A stretch of DNA of 20,219 bases from an uncultured Collinsella sp. (GTDB lineage: Bacteria; Actinomycetota; Coriobacteriia; Coriobacteriales; Coriobacteriaceae). Below the pieces are notes generated by a model. That model was given only the letters and a program-made list of their open reading frames with translations. It had not been told where the DNA came from and did not search any database. Made by a program: the position numbers and the translations under genes. The stretch lies in the NCBI GenBank assembly GCA_937926755.1, contig CALBBA010000086.1, positions 1-20,219 on the forward strand, read 5' to 3'. This document shows, one piece after another, positions 1 through 6,737 of this stretch (position 1 is the stretch's first letter; each line of letters begins with the position of its first letter).

Positions 1-1073
1 ACGAGGCGGCTGCCATGCAGCTGCTACCGCGCTGCCTTGAGTGGCTGGGGGGGGATCGCATTGCAAGCGCTTACGCCGATCAAATGAGGCGTATGGCCGA
101 GCAGGGCATCACCTCGATATGCGATATGTCGCTCATGCCCATGCCGGGCTGCGACTTTATTCGCGACGATGTTTACGACAAGCTGCAGGCCGCCGGCAAG
201 CTGGGCATCCGCGCCCATCTGTTCCCCACACTGCTGGATGACCAATCGCGCTTGGAAAAACTCCAGACCCGCTATGCGAACAACGCGCTGCTCTCGGCGC
301 CAGGCTTTAAACAGTTCTTCGACGGCGTGTCGAGCGAACATACCGCATACCTCACTGAGCCCTATACCAACCCGCGCTTCCCGGGCGACCAGGGTCGCCT
401 GACGGTTCCTGTCGAGCGCATGCGCAAGTTGGTTCTGGCGGCAGCCGAGCGTGGCCACACCGTGCGCATTCACGTTATCGGCGACGGTGCCATCCATGCT
501 GCGCTCGATATCTTTGAGGAGGCGGCAGAGCTCTACGGTCTGCCCCCGCACGGCCATAATACGCTTGAGCATTTGGAGAATCTGCTGCCTCAGGATATCG
601 ATCGTCTGCGCAAACTCAACGTCATTGCCTCGAGCCAGCCTTGCCACATCACGCTCGACCCGGGTGGCCCGGAGCGTGATCTGGGCTTGGAGCGCAGCCG
701 CATCATGTGGCCGTTTGCGACCTATAAGCAGCGCTGCATCCGTCAAGCTTTCGGTACTGACAGCCCTATCACGCCCGTTACCAGCATGAACGTGCTCTAC
801 ACGGCCATCACGCGCCAGGACCCCAAAAGCCACTGGCCCGAGGGCGGCTGGTTGCCGAGCGAGCGCATCGATGCGGCAACGGCCCTGCGCAACTACACCC
901 TGGGCAGCGCCTACGCGGCAGGCGACGAGCAAAACCTCGGCAGCCTGGAACCCGGCAAATACGCCGATCTGGTAGTCCTGGACCAAAACCCGCTCACCAT
1001 CGACCCCCAAGAGCTCCAAACCACCAAAGTCCAAGCCACCTACCTGGCAGGCAACCTCATCTTAGAGCACTAG
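1..1073 (+). CDS. Amidohydrolase family 3 (YtcJ-like) protein, 5'-truncated by the window edge
   Basis: This is the C-terminal 350-odd residues of a metal-dependent hydrolase of the amidohydrolase_3 (YtcJ-like) group. Family members are usually well over 500 residues, and the frame is open back to the first bases of the window, so the N-terminal metal-binding part lies outside. Counting from the first ATG at 15, visible landmarks are KQFFDGV near residue 99 (position of the family lysine), HVIGDGAI near 153, EHLEN near 185, GTDSP near 248, and the closing beta-sandwich signature LGSLEPGKYADLVVLD near 312. These fit a zinc-dependent TIM-barrel hydrolase acting on amide or similar bonds in the cytoplasm. 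The substrate cannot be read from the sequence. The ATG at 15 is internal and not the real start. A terminator follows within 100 bp, so this is the last gene of its transcript. The family assignment is firm and the substrate unknown. Confidence 0.85.
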   Translation, partial: EAAAMQLLPRCLEWLGGDRIASAYADQMRRMAEQGITSICDMSLMPMPGCDFIRDDVYDKLQAAGKLGIRAHLFPTLLDDQSRLEKLQTRYANNALLSAPGFKQFFDGVSSEHTAYLTEPYTNPRFPGDQGRLTVPVERMRKLVLAAAERGHTVRIHVIGDGAIHAALDIFEEAAELYGLPPHGHNTLEHLENLLPQDIDRLRKLNVIASSQPCHITLDPGGPERDLGLERSRIMWPFATYKQRCIRQAFGTDSPITPVTSMNVLYTAITRQDPKSHWPEGGWLPSERIDAATALRNYTLGSAYAAGDEQNLGSLEPGKYADLVVLDQNPLTIDPQELQTTKVQATYLAGNLILEH

Positions 1074-1094
1074 CCTCACACATCCCACCCATCA

Positions 1095-1159
1095 GTTGCG
1101 GTGAAATACGGACTAAATAACGCCCCAACAGCCAAAAACAGTCCATATTCCACCGCAAC
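1095..1159. repeat. 20-bp imperfect inverted repeat directly before a terminator
   Basis: The arms are 1095-1114 and 1140-1159. They differ at two positions, both of which become G-U wobbles in RNA, and they enclose a 25-nt A/C-rich loop. The right arm ends four bases before the intrinsic terminator, so the transcript end would fold into two consecutive hairpins. The structure lies outside any plausible ORF. It could be a dispersed intergenic repeat or the body of a short stable RNA. The inverted repeat is directly visible and its role is unknown. Confidence 0.7.
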
Positions 1160-1163
1160 TCAA

Positions 1164-1196
1164 GGGGGCACGTTTCAACAACGTGCCCCCTTTCTT
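1164..1196 (+). terminator. Rho-independent terminator after the amidohydrolase gene
   Basis: A perfect 10-bp stem (GGGGGCACGT at 1164-1173 with ACGTGCCCCC at 1181-1190) closes a 7-nt loop and is followed by TTTCTT. This is a classical intrinsic terminator. It would end transcription of the amidohydrolase gene and isolate it from groESL downstream. Confidence 0.9.
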
Positions 1197-1232
1197 GTGC
1201 ATCTATCAGCATCGCCATTTTGCTGCACTGAC

Positions 1233-1431
1233 TTTTCTGAATGCCGGGCCCGAATAAGTTACCCTAGCTCCCGGGGCGGACCGGAGGGCATGAAGTTTGT
1301 CGCGAGTTCCGCACGCAAAGGAAAGCACTTAATGTGCTTTCCGTCTTGCGCAGGACTGTAGAGCAGCAAACTTCATGCCCTCCGGTCCGCCCCGGGAGCC
1401 ACCGCTAAGTTATCCCTCGACATTCAGAAAA
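1233..1431. repeat. About 200-bp nested palindrome with a perfect 33-bp stem
   Basis: The core arms 1267-1299 and 1367-1399 are exact reverse complements over 33 bp. Inside is a second perfect 9-bp hairpin (1320-1328 with 1334-1342). Outside, 1233-1243 pairs perfectly with 1421-1431, with partial complementarity between. As RNA this would be a very stable hairpin of about 130-200 nt. There is no T-run after it and no convincing ORF in it. It lies between the amidohydrolase terminator and the groES promoter region. It may be a palindromic mobile repeat, an RNase III processing substrate, or a transcription barrier. A similar structure follows groEL. Confidence 0.85.
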
Positions 1432-1568
1432 TCTAAGTGCCAAAAAATAAGATTTTTTGACTCCGTGTTGTATAACCCGCCATTCGTGGGTACCATTCAA
1501 CGCGTACGCAAACAAAAAGGGTTAACCCGCGCGGCATGACCGCGCGGCCCACAAAGGAGGAAACAAGC
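1432..1568 (+). promoter_or_regulatory. groES upstream region: candidate -10, leader hairpin, strong SD
   Basis: A -10-like TATAAC occurs at 1471-1476, but no well-spaced -35 is visible: TTGACT at 1457-1462 is only 8 bp away. Further down there is a perfect palindrome GGGTTAACCC (1519-1528), overlapped by a hairpin CCGCGCGG-CATGA-CCGCGCGG (1527-1547). Five bases later comes the Shine-Dalgarno AAGGAGG (1554-1560), eight bases before the groES ATG. I searched by eye for the CIRCE operator (TTAGCACTC-N9-GAGTGCTAA) and a complete HspR-type HAIR repeat and found neither. The promoter call is weak; the SD and hairpin are clear. Confidence 0.4.
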
Positions 1569-1862
1569 ATGTCGTCTTTGAAGCCGCTTGCAGATCGCGT
1601 CCTGGTCAAGCCCGACGAGGCCGAGCAGAAGACCGCTTCTGGTCTGTACATCGCCAGCAACGCTCAGGAGAAGCCGCAGCGCGGCACCATCGTTGCCGTT
1701 GGCGCCGGTAAGGTCAACGACAAGGGCGAGCGCATCCCCATGGACGTTCAGGTCGGCGACGTTGTCATCTACGGTAAGTTCGGTGGCAACGAGGTCAAGG
1801 TCGACGGCGAGAAGTATCTGCTGATGCGCGCCGACGACATCTACGCTGTCGTCGAGGCCTAG
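1569..1862 (+). CDS. groES: Co-chaperonin GroES (Hsp10)
   Basis: This 97-residue protein has the normal GroES length. It forms the heptameric lid of the GroEL chamber and works in the cytoplasm in ATP-driven protein folding. LKPLADRVLVKP at the N-terminus, a mobile-loop segment around residues 17-35 (KTASGLYIASNAQEKPQ), RGTIVAVGAGK, GDVVIYGKFGGNEVK and the C-terminal YLLMRADDIYAVVE are family hallmarks. I chose the ATG at 1569 because AAGGAGG lies eight bases upstream and the protein then begins at the normal place. A longer in-frame start at 1536 would fall inside the GC-rich leader hairpin. groEL follows after a 96-bp gap with no obvious terminator, so the two are probably co-transcribed. 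Third-position G/C bias is strong, as expected for a highly expressed gene. Confidence 0.97.
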   Translation: MSSLKPLADRVLVKPDEAEQKTASGLYIASNAQEKPQRGTIVAVGAGKVNDKGERIPMDVQVGDVVIYGKFGGNEVKVDGEKYLLMRADDIYAVVEA

Positions 1863-1958
1863 TCTCGTCAGAATCTCTGATTCGTCTTTGAACGCGCCCG
1901 CCGCATAGGACTCGGAAGCGGCGACGCGAGTCACATTTCTTTTGGAGGATTACCTACC

Positions 1959-3596
1959 ATGGCAAAGAACATTACGTTCAACACCGATGCCCGCGCTAAG
2001 CTCGCCAAGGGCGTCAACACTCTGGCCGACGCCGTTACCGTCACCATGGGCCCCAAGGGTCGCTACGTTGCGCTGCAGCGCACGTTCGGTGCCCCGACCA
2101 TCACCAACGACGGCGTTTCCGTCGCCAAGGAGATCGAGCTCGAGGACAACATCGAGAACATGGGTGCCCAGCTGGTGAAGGAGGTCGCCACCAAGACCAA
2201 CGACACCGTGGGTGATGGCACCACCACCGCAACCCTGCTCGCCCAGGCCATCGTCAACGACGGCCTGCGCAACGTCGCCGCTGGCGCCAACCCACTGGCC
2301 ATTCGTCGCGGCATCGACAAGGCCGTCAACGCCGCCGTCGCCGAGATGAAGAAGCAGGCCAAGCCGGTCGAGACCAAGGAGCAGATCGCTTCCGTCGGCA
2401 CCATCTCTGCCGGTGACCCCGAGGTCGGCGAGAAGATCGCCGAGGCCATGGAGGTCGTGGGCAAGGACGGCGTCATCACCGTCGAGGATTCCCAGACGTT
2501 CGACATCACCATCGACACCGTCGAGGGCATGCAGTTCGACAAGGGCTACGTCTCCGCTTACTTCGTCACGGATAACGACCGCATGGAGGCCGTGATGAAG
2601 GATCCGTACATCCTCATCACCGACCAGAAGATCTCCAGCGTTCAGGACATCATGCCCGTTCTCGAGGCTGTCCAGCGCGCTGGCCGTGGCCTGCTCATCA
2701 TCGCTGAGGACATCGACGGCGAGGCTCTGCCTACCCTGGTCCTCAACAAGATCCGTGGCGCCCTCAACGTCTGCGCCGTCAAGGCTCCGGGCTACGGCGA
2801 TCGCCGCAAGCGCATTCTCGAGGACATCGCCGTCCTCACCGGTGGCCAGGCTGCCTTGGACGAGCTGGGCGTGAAGGTCGCTGACATCACCGCTGATATG
2901 CTCGGTACCGCTAAGTCCGTCACCATCTCCAAGGACAACACCGTCGTCGTCGGTGGTGCTGGCTCCAAGGAGGCCATCGACGCTCGTATCGCTCAGATCA
3001 AGGGTGAGATGGAGAACACCACCTCTGACTTCGACCGTGAGAAGCTCCAGGAGCGCCTGGCCAAGCTCTCCGGTGGCGTTGCCGTCATCAAGGTCGGCGC
3101 TGCTACCGAGTCTGAGCTCAAGGAGATCAAGCATCGCGTCGAGGACGCCCTGCAGGCTACCCGTGCTGCTGTCGAGGAGGGCATTGTCGCCGGCGGCGGC
3201 GTCGCCTTCATGGACGCTGCTCCTGCGCTCGATGCTGTCGAGATCGACGACCCCGAGGAGAAGATTGGCGTCGATATCGTCAAGAAGGCTCTGACCGCTC
3301 CGGTCGCCACCATCGCCAAGAACGCTGGCTTTGAGGGCGCTGTCGTGGTCGACAAGGTTGCCGAGCTGCCCGCCGGCCAGGGTCTCAACTCTGCCAACGG
3401 CGAGTGGGGCGACATGATCGAGATGGGCGTCCTCGACCCCGTCAAGGTCAGCCGCGTCACCCTGCAGAACGCTGCTTCTGTCGCCAGCCTGATCCTCATC
3501 ACCGAGGCTACCGTCTCCGATGTGCCCAAGAACACTCAGCTTGAGGACGCTATCGCTGCTGCCACCGCTGGTCAGCAGGGCGGCGGTATGTACTAA
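1959..3596 (+). CDS. groEL: Chaperonin GroEL (Hsp60)
   Basis: This 545-residue full-length chaperonin assembles into the double heptameric ring that encloses unfolded proteins together with GroES. Hallmarks read directly are AKNITFNTDAR at the start, the nucleotide-binding TVTMGPKGR (about residue 27) and VGDGTTTAT (about 84), the apical-domain KAPGYGDRRK (about 272), AAVEEGIVAGGG (about 400) and a short C-terminal tail ending GGGMY. The tail is a reduced form of the GGM repeat seen in proteobacterial GroEL. GGAGG lies upstream of the ATG in TTTGGAGGATT. Codon use is extremely biased to C/G at third positions, which also creates a long antisense open frame that I regard as a shadow. The gene ends 26 bp before the second giant hairpin. 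The identification is certain; numbering as groEL1 or groEL2 cannot be decided from one copy. Confidence 0.98.
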   Translation: MAKNITFNTDARAKLAKGVNTLADAVTVTMGPKGRYVALQRTFGAPTITNDGVSVAKEIELEDNIENMGAQLVKEVATKTNDTVGDGTTTATLLAQAIVNDGLRNVAAGANPLAIRRGIDKAVNAAVAEMKKQAKPVETKEQIASVGTISAGDPEVGEKIAEAMEVVGKDGVITVEDSQTFDITIDTVEGMQFDKGYVSAYFVTDNDRMEAVMKDPYILITDQKISSVQDIMPVLEAVQRAGRGLLIIAEDIDGEALPTLVLNKIRGALNVCAVKAPGYGDRRKRILEDIAVLTGGQAALDELGVKVADITADMLGTAKSVTISKDNTVVVGGAGSKEAIDARIAQIKGEMENTTSDFDREKLQERLAKLSGGVAVIKVGAATESELKEIKHRVEDALQATRAAVEEGIVAGGGVAFMDAAPALDAVEIDDPEEKIGVDIVKKALTAPVATIAKNAGFEGAVVVDKVAELPAGQGLNSANGEWGDMIEMGVLDPVKVSRVTLQNAASVASLILITEATVSDVPKNTQLEDAIAAATAGQQGGGMY

Positions 3597-3622
3597 GGCC
3601 GACAAGGTCTAGAACTCCCACC

Positions 3623-3767
3623 GGGAATCCGGGGGCGTGACGGGGGCTTCTCTCCGGAACGTCCTCGGACATGCAAAGAGGCTCCGCATCGCGCTTCGCG
3701 CTGCGGAGCCTCTCTGCGTCCTGCGGAATGTTCCGGAGAGAAGCCCCCGTCACGCCCCCGGATTCCC
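3623..3767. repeat. 145-bp hairpin with a perfect 38-bp stem after groEL
   Basis: Arms 3623-3660 and 3730-3767 are exact reverse complements over 38 bp. The interior carries a second perfect 12-bp stem (3677-3688 with 3702-3713) that continues into CGCG-CTT-CGCG. The arm sequence differs from the palindrome upstream of groES, but the plan is the same: a long perfect outer stem, an unpaired collar that includes GCAAAG just before the inner stem, and a tight inner hairpin. No T-run follows, so it is not a standard intrinsic terminator, although it may mark or protect the groESL 3' end. Confidence 0.85.
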
Positions 3768-3790
3768 TGCGTTTACGGCCTTGAGGTCGG

Positions 3791-3994
3791 CGTGGGCGGA
3801 GGACTTGGTTGTTGGGAATACGTGTCCCGGTCGCTGTTTCGCGGCTTTGCCGCGAAAGGCGCGCCGCTTTGGGGCGAGTGGAGGATGTGGTTGTTGCAGT
3901 GGCTTGTCCCCTTCGCTGTTTCGCGCTTTGCGCGAAAGGCGCACCACTTTTGCGTGAACGGAGAACGTGGTTGTTGCGGCAACTGATCCCCGCC
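3791..3994. repeat. Roughly 80-bp tandem repeat, about 2.5 diverged copies, each with a hairpin
   Basis: Three successive units start near 3791, 3875 and 3953; the last is partial. Each opens with a G-rich segment containing TTGGTTGTTG or GTGGTTGTTG. The first two go on through TCGCTGTTTCGCG, a hairpin (TTTCGCGGCTTTGCCGCGAAA at 3838 onwards; TTTCGCGCTTTGCGCGAAA at 3919 onwards) and a shared GGCGC. Short frames on both strands run through it, but their sequences are low-complexity and unlike each other, so I see no gene. The array fills the gap between the groEL hairpin and the ribU promoter. Confidence 0.65.
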
Positions 3995-4014
3995 ACAAAT
4001 TACCCTTGGCATAC

Positions 4015-4050
4015 TTGCGCGAAAGTCTACTGGTGCTACACTTGCAATTG
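4015..4050 (+). promoter_or_regulatory. Candidate sigma-A-type promoter for the ribU operon
   Basis: TTGCGC (4015-4020) and TACACT (4037-4042) are separated by 16 bp. Transcription would begin near 4049-4050, only a few bases before the first paired strand of the FMN aptamer at 4054. That position is what a riboswitch-led transcript needs and supports the call. Confidence 0.6.
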
Positions 4051-4053
4051 CTG

Positions 4054-4230
4054 TTTCAGGGCGGGGTGAAATTCCCCACTGGCGGTAAATCGGGCGGTGT
4101 CAAAGGGGCGCCGTGGCGCAGGCGAGATGCCTGCGACCGAGCCGATGAGTCCGCGACCCGTGTGTGCGTTGGTTCGCATGCCGGCTGAACTGGTGAGATC
4201 CCAGTACCAACGGTTAGAGTCCGGATGAAA
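4054..4230 (+). ncRNA. FMN riboswitch (RFN element)
   Basis: The conserved core of the RFN aptamer is unmistakable: AGGGCGGGGTGAAATTCCCC followed by ACTGGCGGTAA near the 5' side, and the 3' side with TGGTGAGATCCCAGTACC, AACGGTTAGAGTCCGG and ATGAAAGAGG. The basal stem pairs TTTCA (4054-4058) with TGAAA (4226-4230). A variable internal stem pairs CGCAGGC (4117-4123) with GCCTGCG (4129-4135). The aptamer binds flavin mononucleotide and normally lowers expression when FMN is plentiful. Only 15 bases separate it from the ribU ATG and there is no terminator between, so control is probably at translation initiation. The Shine-Dalgarno AGAGGCAGG abuts the basal stem. Confidence 0.95.
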
Positions 4231-4245
4231 GAGGCAGGTGATCTT

Positions 4246-4836
4246 ATGTCTGAACAGTCGCAGCATATCCATTTTGAGAACACGAATAGGTGGAGCACCA
4301 AACAGCTCGTTACCATGGCGTTGATGTGCGCCTTGGGCGCCTTGTTTATGTACGTGCAGCTGCCCATCCTTCCTTCGGCGCCGTTTTTGACGTATGACCC
4401 GTCGCTGGTGCCGGCGATGGTGTGTGGATTTGCGTATGGCCCTGGTGCCGGCACCGCTGTTGCCGCTATGGCGATTGTTATCCATGCGCTTACCACGGGC
4501 GACTGGGTCGGTGCGCTTATGAACCTGGTTGCCACGCTGGGCTACATTCTGCCCGCGGCTATCGTCTACCAGAAGATGCACACCTATAAGGGTGCCGTGA
4601 TTGGCCTGGTGCTCGGCGTTATTGCCGCTACGGCGTTGTCTATGGTCGCAAATCTTACCATTGGCGTATGGTTCTGGTATGGCTCGGTCGATGTGATCGC
4701 CCCGCTTATGATTCCTGCCGTGCTGCCGTTCAACCTTATCAAGACCGTGCTTAACTCGGTATTGACGCTTGCAGTGTACAAGGCGGTCTCCAACCTCATC
4801 ACGCCCAAGAAGGACCAGGTCAAAGCCCGCGCATGA
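4246..4836 (+). CDS. ribU: Riboflavin ECF transporter S-component RibU
   Basis: This 196-residue hydrophobic protein is the riboflavin-binding membrane subunit of an energy-coupling-factor importer. An N-terminal amphipathic start with STKQLVTMALMCALGALFMYV is followed by about five to six membrane segments. The loop LTYDPSLVPAMVCGFAYGPGAGTAVAAM has the D-P-S-x-(V/I)-P pattern of RibU proteins, and GDWVGALMNLVATLGYILPAAIVY matches the later helices. Placement directly behind an FMN riboswitch makes riboflavin the substrate with high confidence. An upstream in-frame ATG at 4225 lies inside the aptamer, so I chose the ATG at 4246, which follows AGAGGCAGGTG. The stop codon overlaps the next start by four bases (ATGA), implying translational coupling with the ATPase subunit. 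Confidence 0.93.
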   Translation: MSEQSQHIHFENTNRWSTKQLVTMALMCALGALFMYVQLPILPSAPFLTYDPSLVPAMVCGFAYGPGAGTAVAAMAIVIHALTTGDWVGALMNLVATLGYILPAAIVYQKMHTYKGAVIGLVLGVIAATALSMVANLTIGVWFWYGSVDVIAPLMIPAVLPFNLIKTVLNSVLTLAVYKAVSNLITPKKDQVKARA

Positions 4837-6737
4837 TTGAGTGTCGGGGCGTTTCCTTTAGCTATGACGGTGCCGTGCCGGCGCTCGACGGCGTCGATCT
4901 AAACATCGAGGACGGCGAGTTTTTCTGCATCCTCGGTGGTAATGGGTCGGGCAAGTCGACGTTTGCCAAGCATCTGAATGCACTGTTGCAGCCCGATGCG
5001 GGCACGGTGCGTATCAACGGTATGGATGCGTCCGACCTCGAGCTGGTCTATGACATTCGTTCGACCGCGGGCATGGTATTCCAGAATCCCGATGATCAGC
5101 TGGTGGCAACGCTTGTCGAAGATGACGTTGCGTTCGGTCCCGAAAACCTTGGCGTGCCATCGGCGCAAATTGCGCAGCGCGTACGCGAGGCGCTGAAGGG
5201 CGTGGGCCTGGTGGGCTTTGAGCGCCACGAGACCCATGCACTCTCGGGTGGCCAAAAGCAGCGCGTGGCGCTTGCCGGCGTGCTCGCCATGGAGCCGCGC
5301 GTTCTCATTTTGGATGAGGCCTCCTCGATGCTCGATCCGCGCGGACGCAAGGGTCTTATGAAAGCGTGCCGTGCACTTCACGATCGCGGCATGACTATCG
5401 TGATGATTACGCACTTTATGGAGGAGGCCGCCGAGGCCGATCGTGTCGCGGTGTTTCGGGCGGGGCACGTTGCCATGCTCGGTACGCCCGAGGAAATCTT
5501 GACGCGGGCGGATGAGCTTGCGCAGCTCAACCTGGATATGCCGGAGTCGTGTCGTCTGGGCAGGTCACTTCGTGCGAAGGGCGTGCCCGTTTGCGCGCAG
5601 GTGCGTGAGGCGGATATGGTCGCCGAGATTGCGCAGGCTTATGCCGAGCGAAGTAGGGCAGGCATCGCGGGGCAGTCTTCCGTATCCCAGTCGGAAATCG
5701 CTGACGGCACTGTTCCGGTAGACAACGAGGGCAACGCGTCGGAGCCCGTCATCGAGCTATCCCATGTTTCGTACAGTTATTCGCTCAGTCCGCGCGAGCG
5801 TCGCCGCTGGCATAAGCGCTCGGCCGTTGCGGGCAAATCGAGCAAACAGGCTCTCTGGGGAAAAGACCCCAGCAGCCCGTGGGCGCTGCGCGATGTATCG
5901 CTGACGGTGCGTCGCGGCGAGTTCCTGGGCTTAGCAGGTCATACCGGTTCGGGTAAGTCGACGCTGGTCCAGCATCTCAACGGTTTGATTCGCCCCCAGG
6001 AGGGTTCCGTTTACGCGTTGGGGCTCGACCTGGCAAACAAGAAAGATGCCGCCGCGGTTAAGGCCAAGGTCGGCGTGGTGTTTCAATATCCCGAGCGTCA
6101 GCTGTTTGCCGAAACCGTGACGCAGGACGTGGCGTTTGGCCCGCACAACCTTGGCTTGTCGCAGGCCGAGGTCGCGCACCGCGTTGAGTCATCGCTCGCG
6201 CGCGTGGGCCTCGACTTGGCCACGGTGGGCGACAAGAGTCCCTTTGAGCTTTCGGGCGGTCAGCAACGGCGTGTGGCATTCGCCGGTGTGCTCGCCATGG
6301 AGCCCGAAGTCCTGGTGCTCGATGAACCCATGGCGGGGCTCGATCCGGCGGCGCGCAGTGATTTCCTGGAGCTCATCGATCGACTTCACCATGGGGGCCT
6401 GACCGTCGTCATGGTCTCACACAGTATGGATGACCTTGCCAATTGCTGCGATCGTATTGTCGTGATGAACGAGGGCGCGGTGTTTGCTGAGGGCACGCCC
6501 GCTCAGGTTTTTGCGCATGCGGATGAGCTTAAATCAATCGGCTTGGGTGTTCCCGCTGCCCAGCGCATGGCGTTGGCGCTCGCGGAAGCGGGCGTGCCGC
6601 TGCGTCGCGGCGGGCTCTATACGGTTGAGTCGTTGGCCGACGAGTTGGCAGATTTGCCGATCGGTCGCTCAGGCGGTTCTTCTAACGTCTCGGACAAGGC
6701 CAAATCCGAAACGGTCGCGCGAGAGGAGGGTTGCTAA
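4833..6737 (+). CDS. Fused double ATP-binding subunit of an ECF transporter (EcfA1-EcfA2)
   Basis: This single 634-residue polypeptide carries both ABC ATPase domains that most ECF systems encode as two genes. It powers riboflavin import with EcfT and RibU on the inner face of the membrane. Domain 1 (about 1-230) has Walker A GNGSGKST at 36-43, Q-loop FQNPDDQ at 83-89, signature LSGGQ at 137-141 and Walker B LILDE at 158-162. Domain 2 (about 306-570) has Walker A GHTGSGKST at 369-377, FQYPERQ at 417-423, LSGGQ at 473-477 and LVLDE at 494-498, so both sites look competent. A basic, low-complexity insertion (about 318-348) interrupts the start of domain 2. A variable acidic linker (270-305) joins the halves, and a tail of about 60 residues has no recognisable domain. 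It overlaps ribU by four bases and ecfT by one. Confidence 0.93.
   Translation: MIECRGVSFSYDGAVPALDGVDLNIEDGEFFCILGGNGSGKSTFAKHLNALLQPDAGTVRINGMDASDLELVYDIRSTAGMVFQNPDDQLVATLVEDDVAFGPENLGVPSAQIAQRVREALKGVGLVGFERHETHALSGGQKQRVALAGVLAMEPRVLILDEASSMLDPRGRKGLMKACRALHDRGMTIVMITHFMEEAAEADRVAVFRAGHVAMLGTPEEILTRADELAQLNLDMPESCRLGRSLRAKGVPVCAQVREADMVAEIAQAYAERSRAGIAGQSSVSQSEIADGTVPVDNEGNASEPVIELSHVSYSYSLSPRERRRWHKRSAVAGKSSKQALWGKDPSSPWALRDVSLTVRRGEFLGLAGHTGSGKSTLVQHLNGLIRPQEGSVYALGLDLANKKDAAAVKAKVGVVFQYPERQLFAETVTQDVAFGPHNLGLSQAEVAHRVESSLARVGLDLATVGDKSPFELSGGQQRRVAFAGVLAMEPEVLVLDEPMAGLDPAARSDFLELIDRLHHGGLTVVMVSHSMDDLANCCDRIVVMNEGAVFAEGTPAQVFAHADELKSIGLGVPAAQRMALALAEAGVPLRRGGLYTVESLADELADLPIGRSGGSSNVSDKAKSETVAREEGC

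Noticed and set aside
24..1034. 336-codon minus-strand frame opposite the amidohydrolase
   Set aside because: It has no family motifs or ribosome site, whereas the plus frame shows a full set of amidohydrolase signatures.
1101..1361. 86-codon plus-strand frame between the amidohydrolase and groES
   Set aside because: It runs through the inverted repeat, the terminator and half of the giant palindrome, so its sequence is dictated by those structures.
1950..3605. 551-codon open frame on the minus strand opposite groEL
   Set aside because: It is a shadow of the strongly G/C-ending codons of groEL. Its translation is a low-complexity run of Leu, Asp, Gly and Val, and groEL itself is certain.
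3791..3994. CRISPR-like spacing of repeats
   Set aside because: There are only two to three diverged units of about 80 bp with internal hairpins. Identical short repeats and unique spacers are absent, and no cas genes are present.
3637..4188. Several 60-150-codon frames on both strands between groEL and the riboswitch
   Set aside because: They read through palindrome arms, tandem repeats and the aptamer. Their products are Arg/Ala-rich and mutually repetitive.
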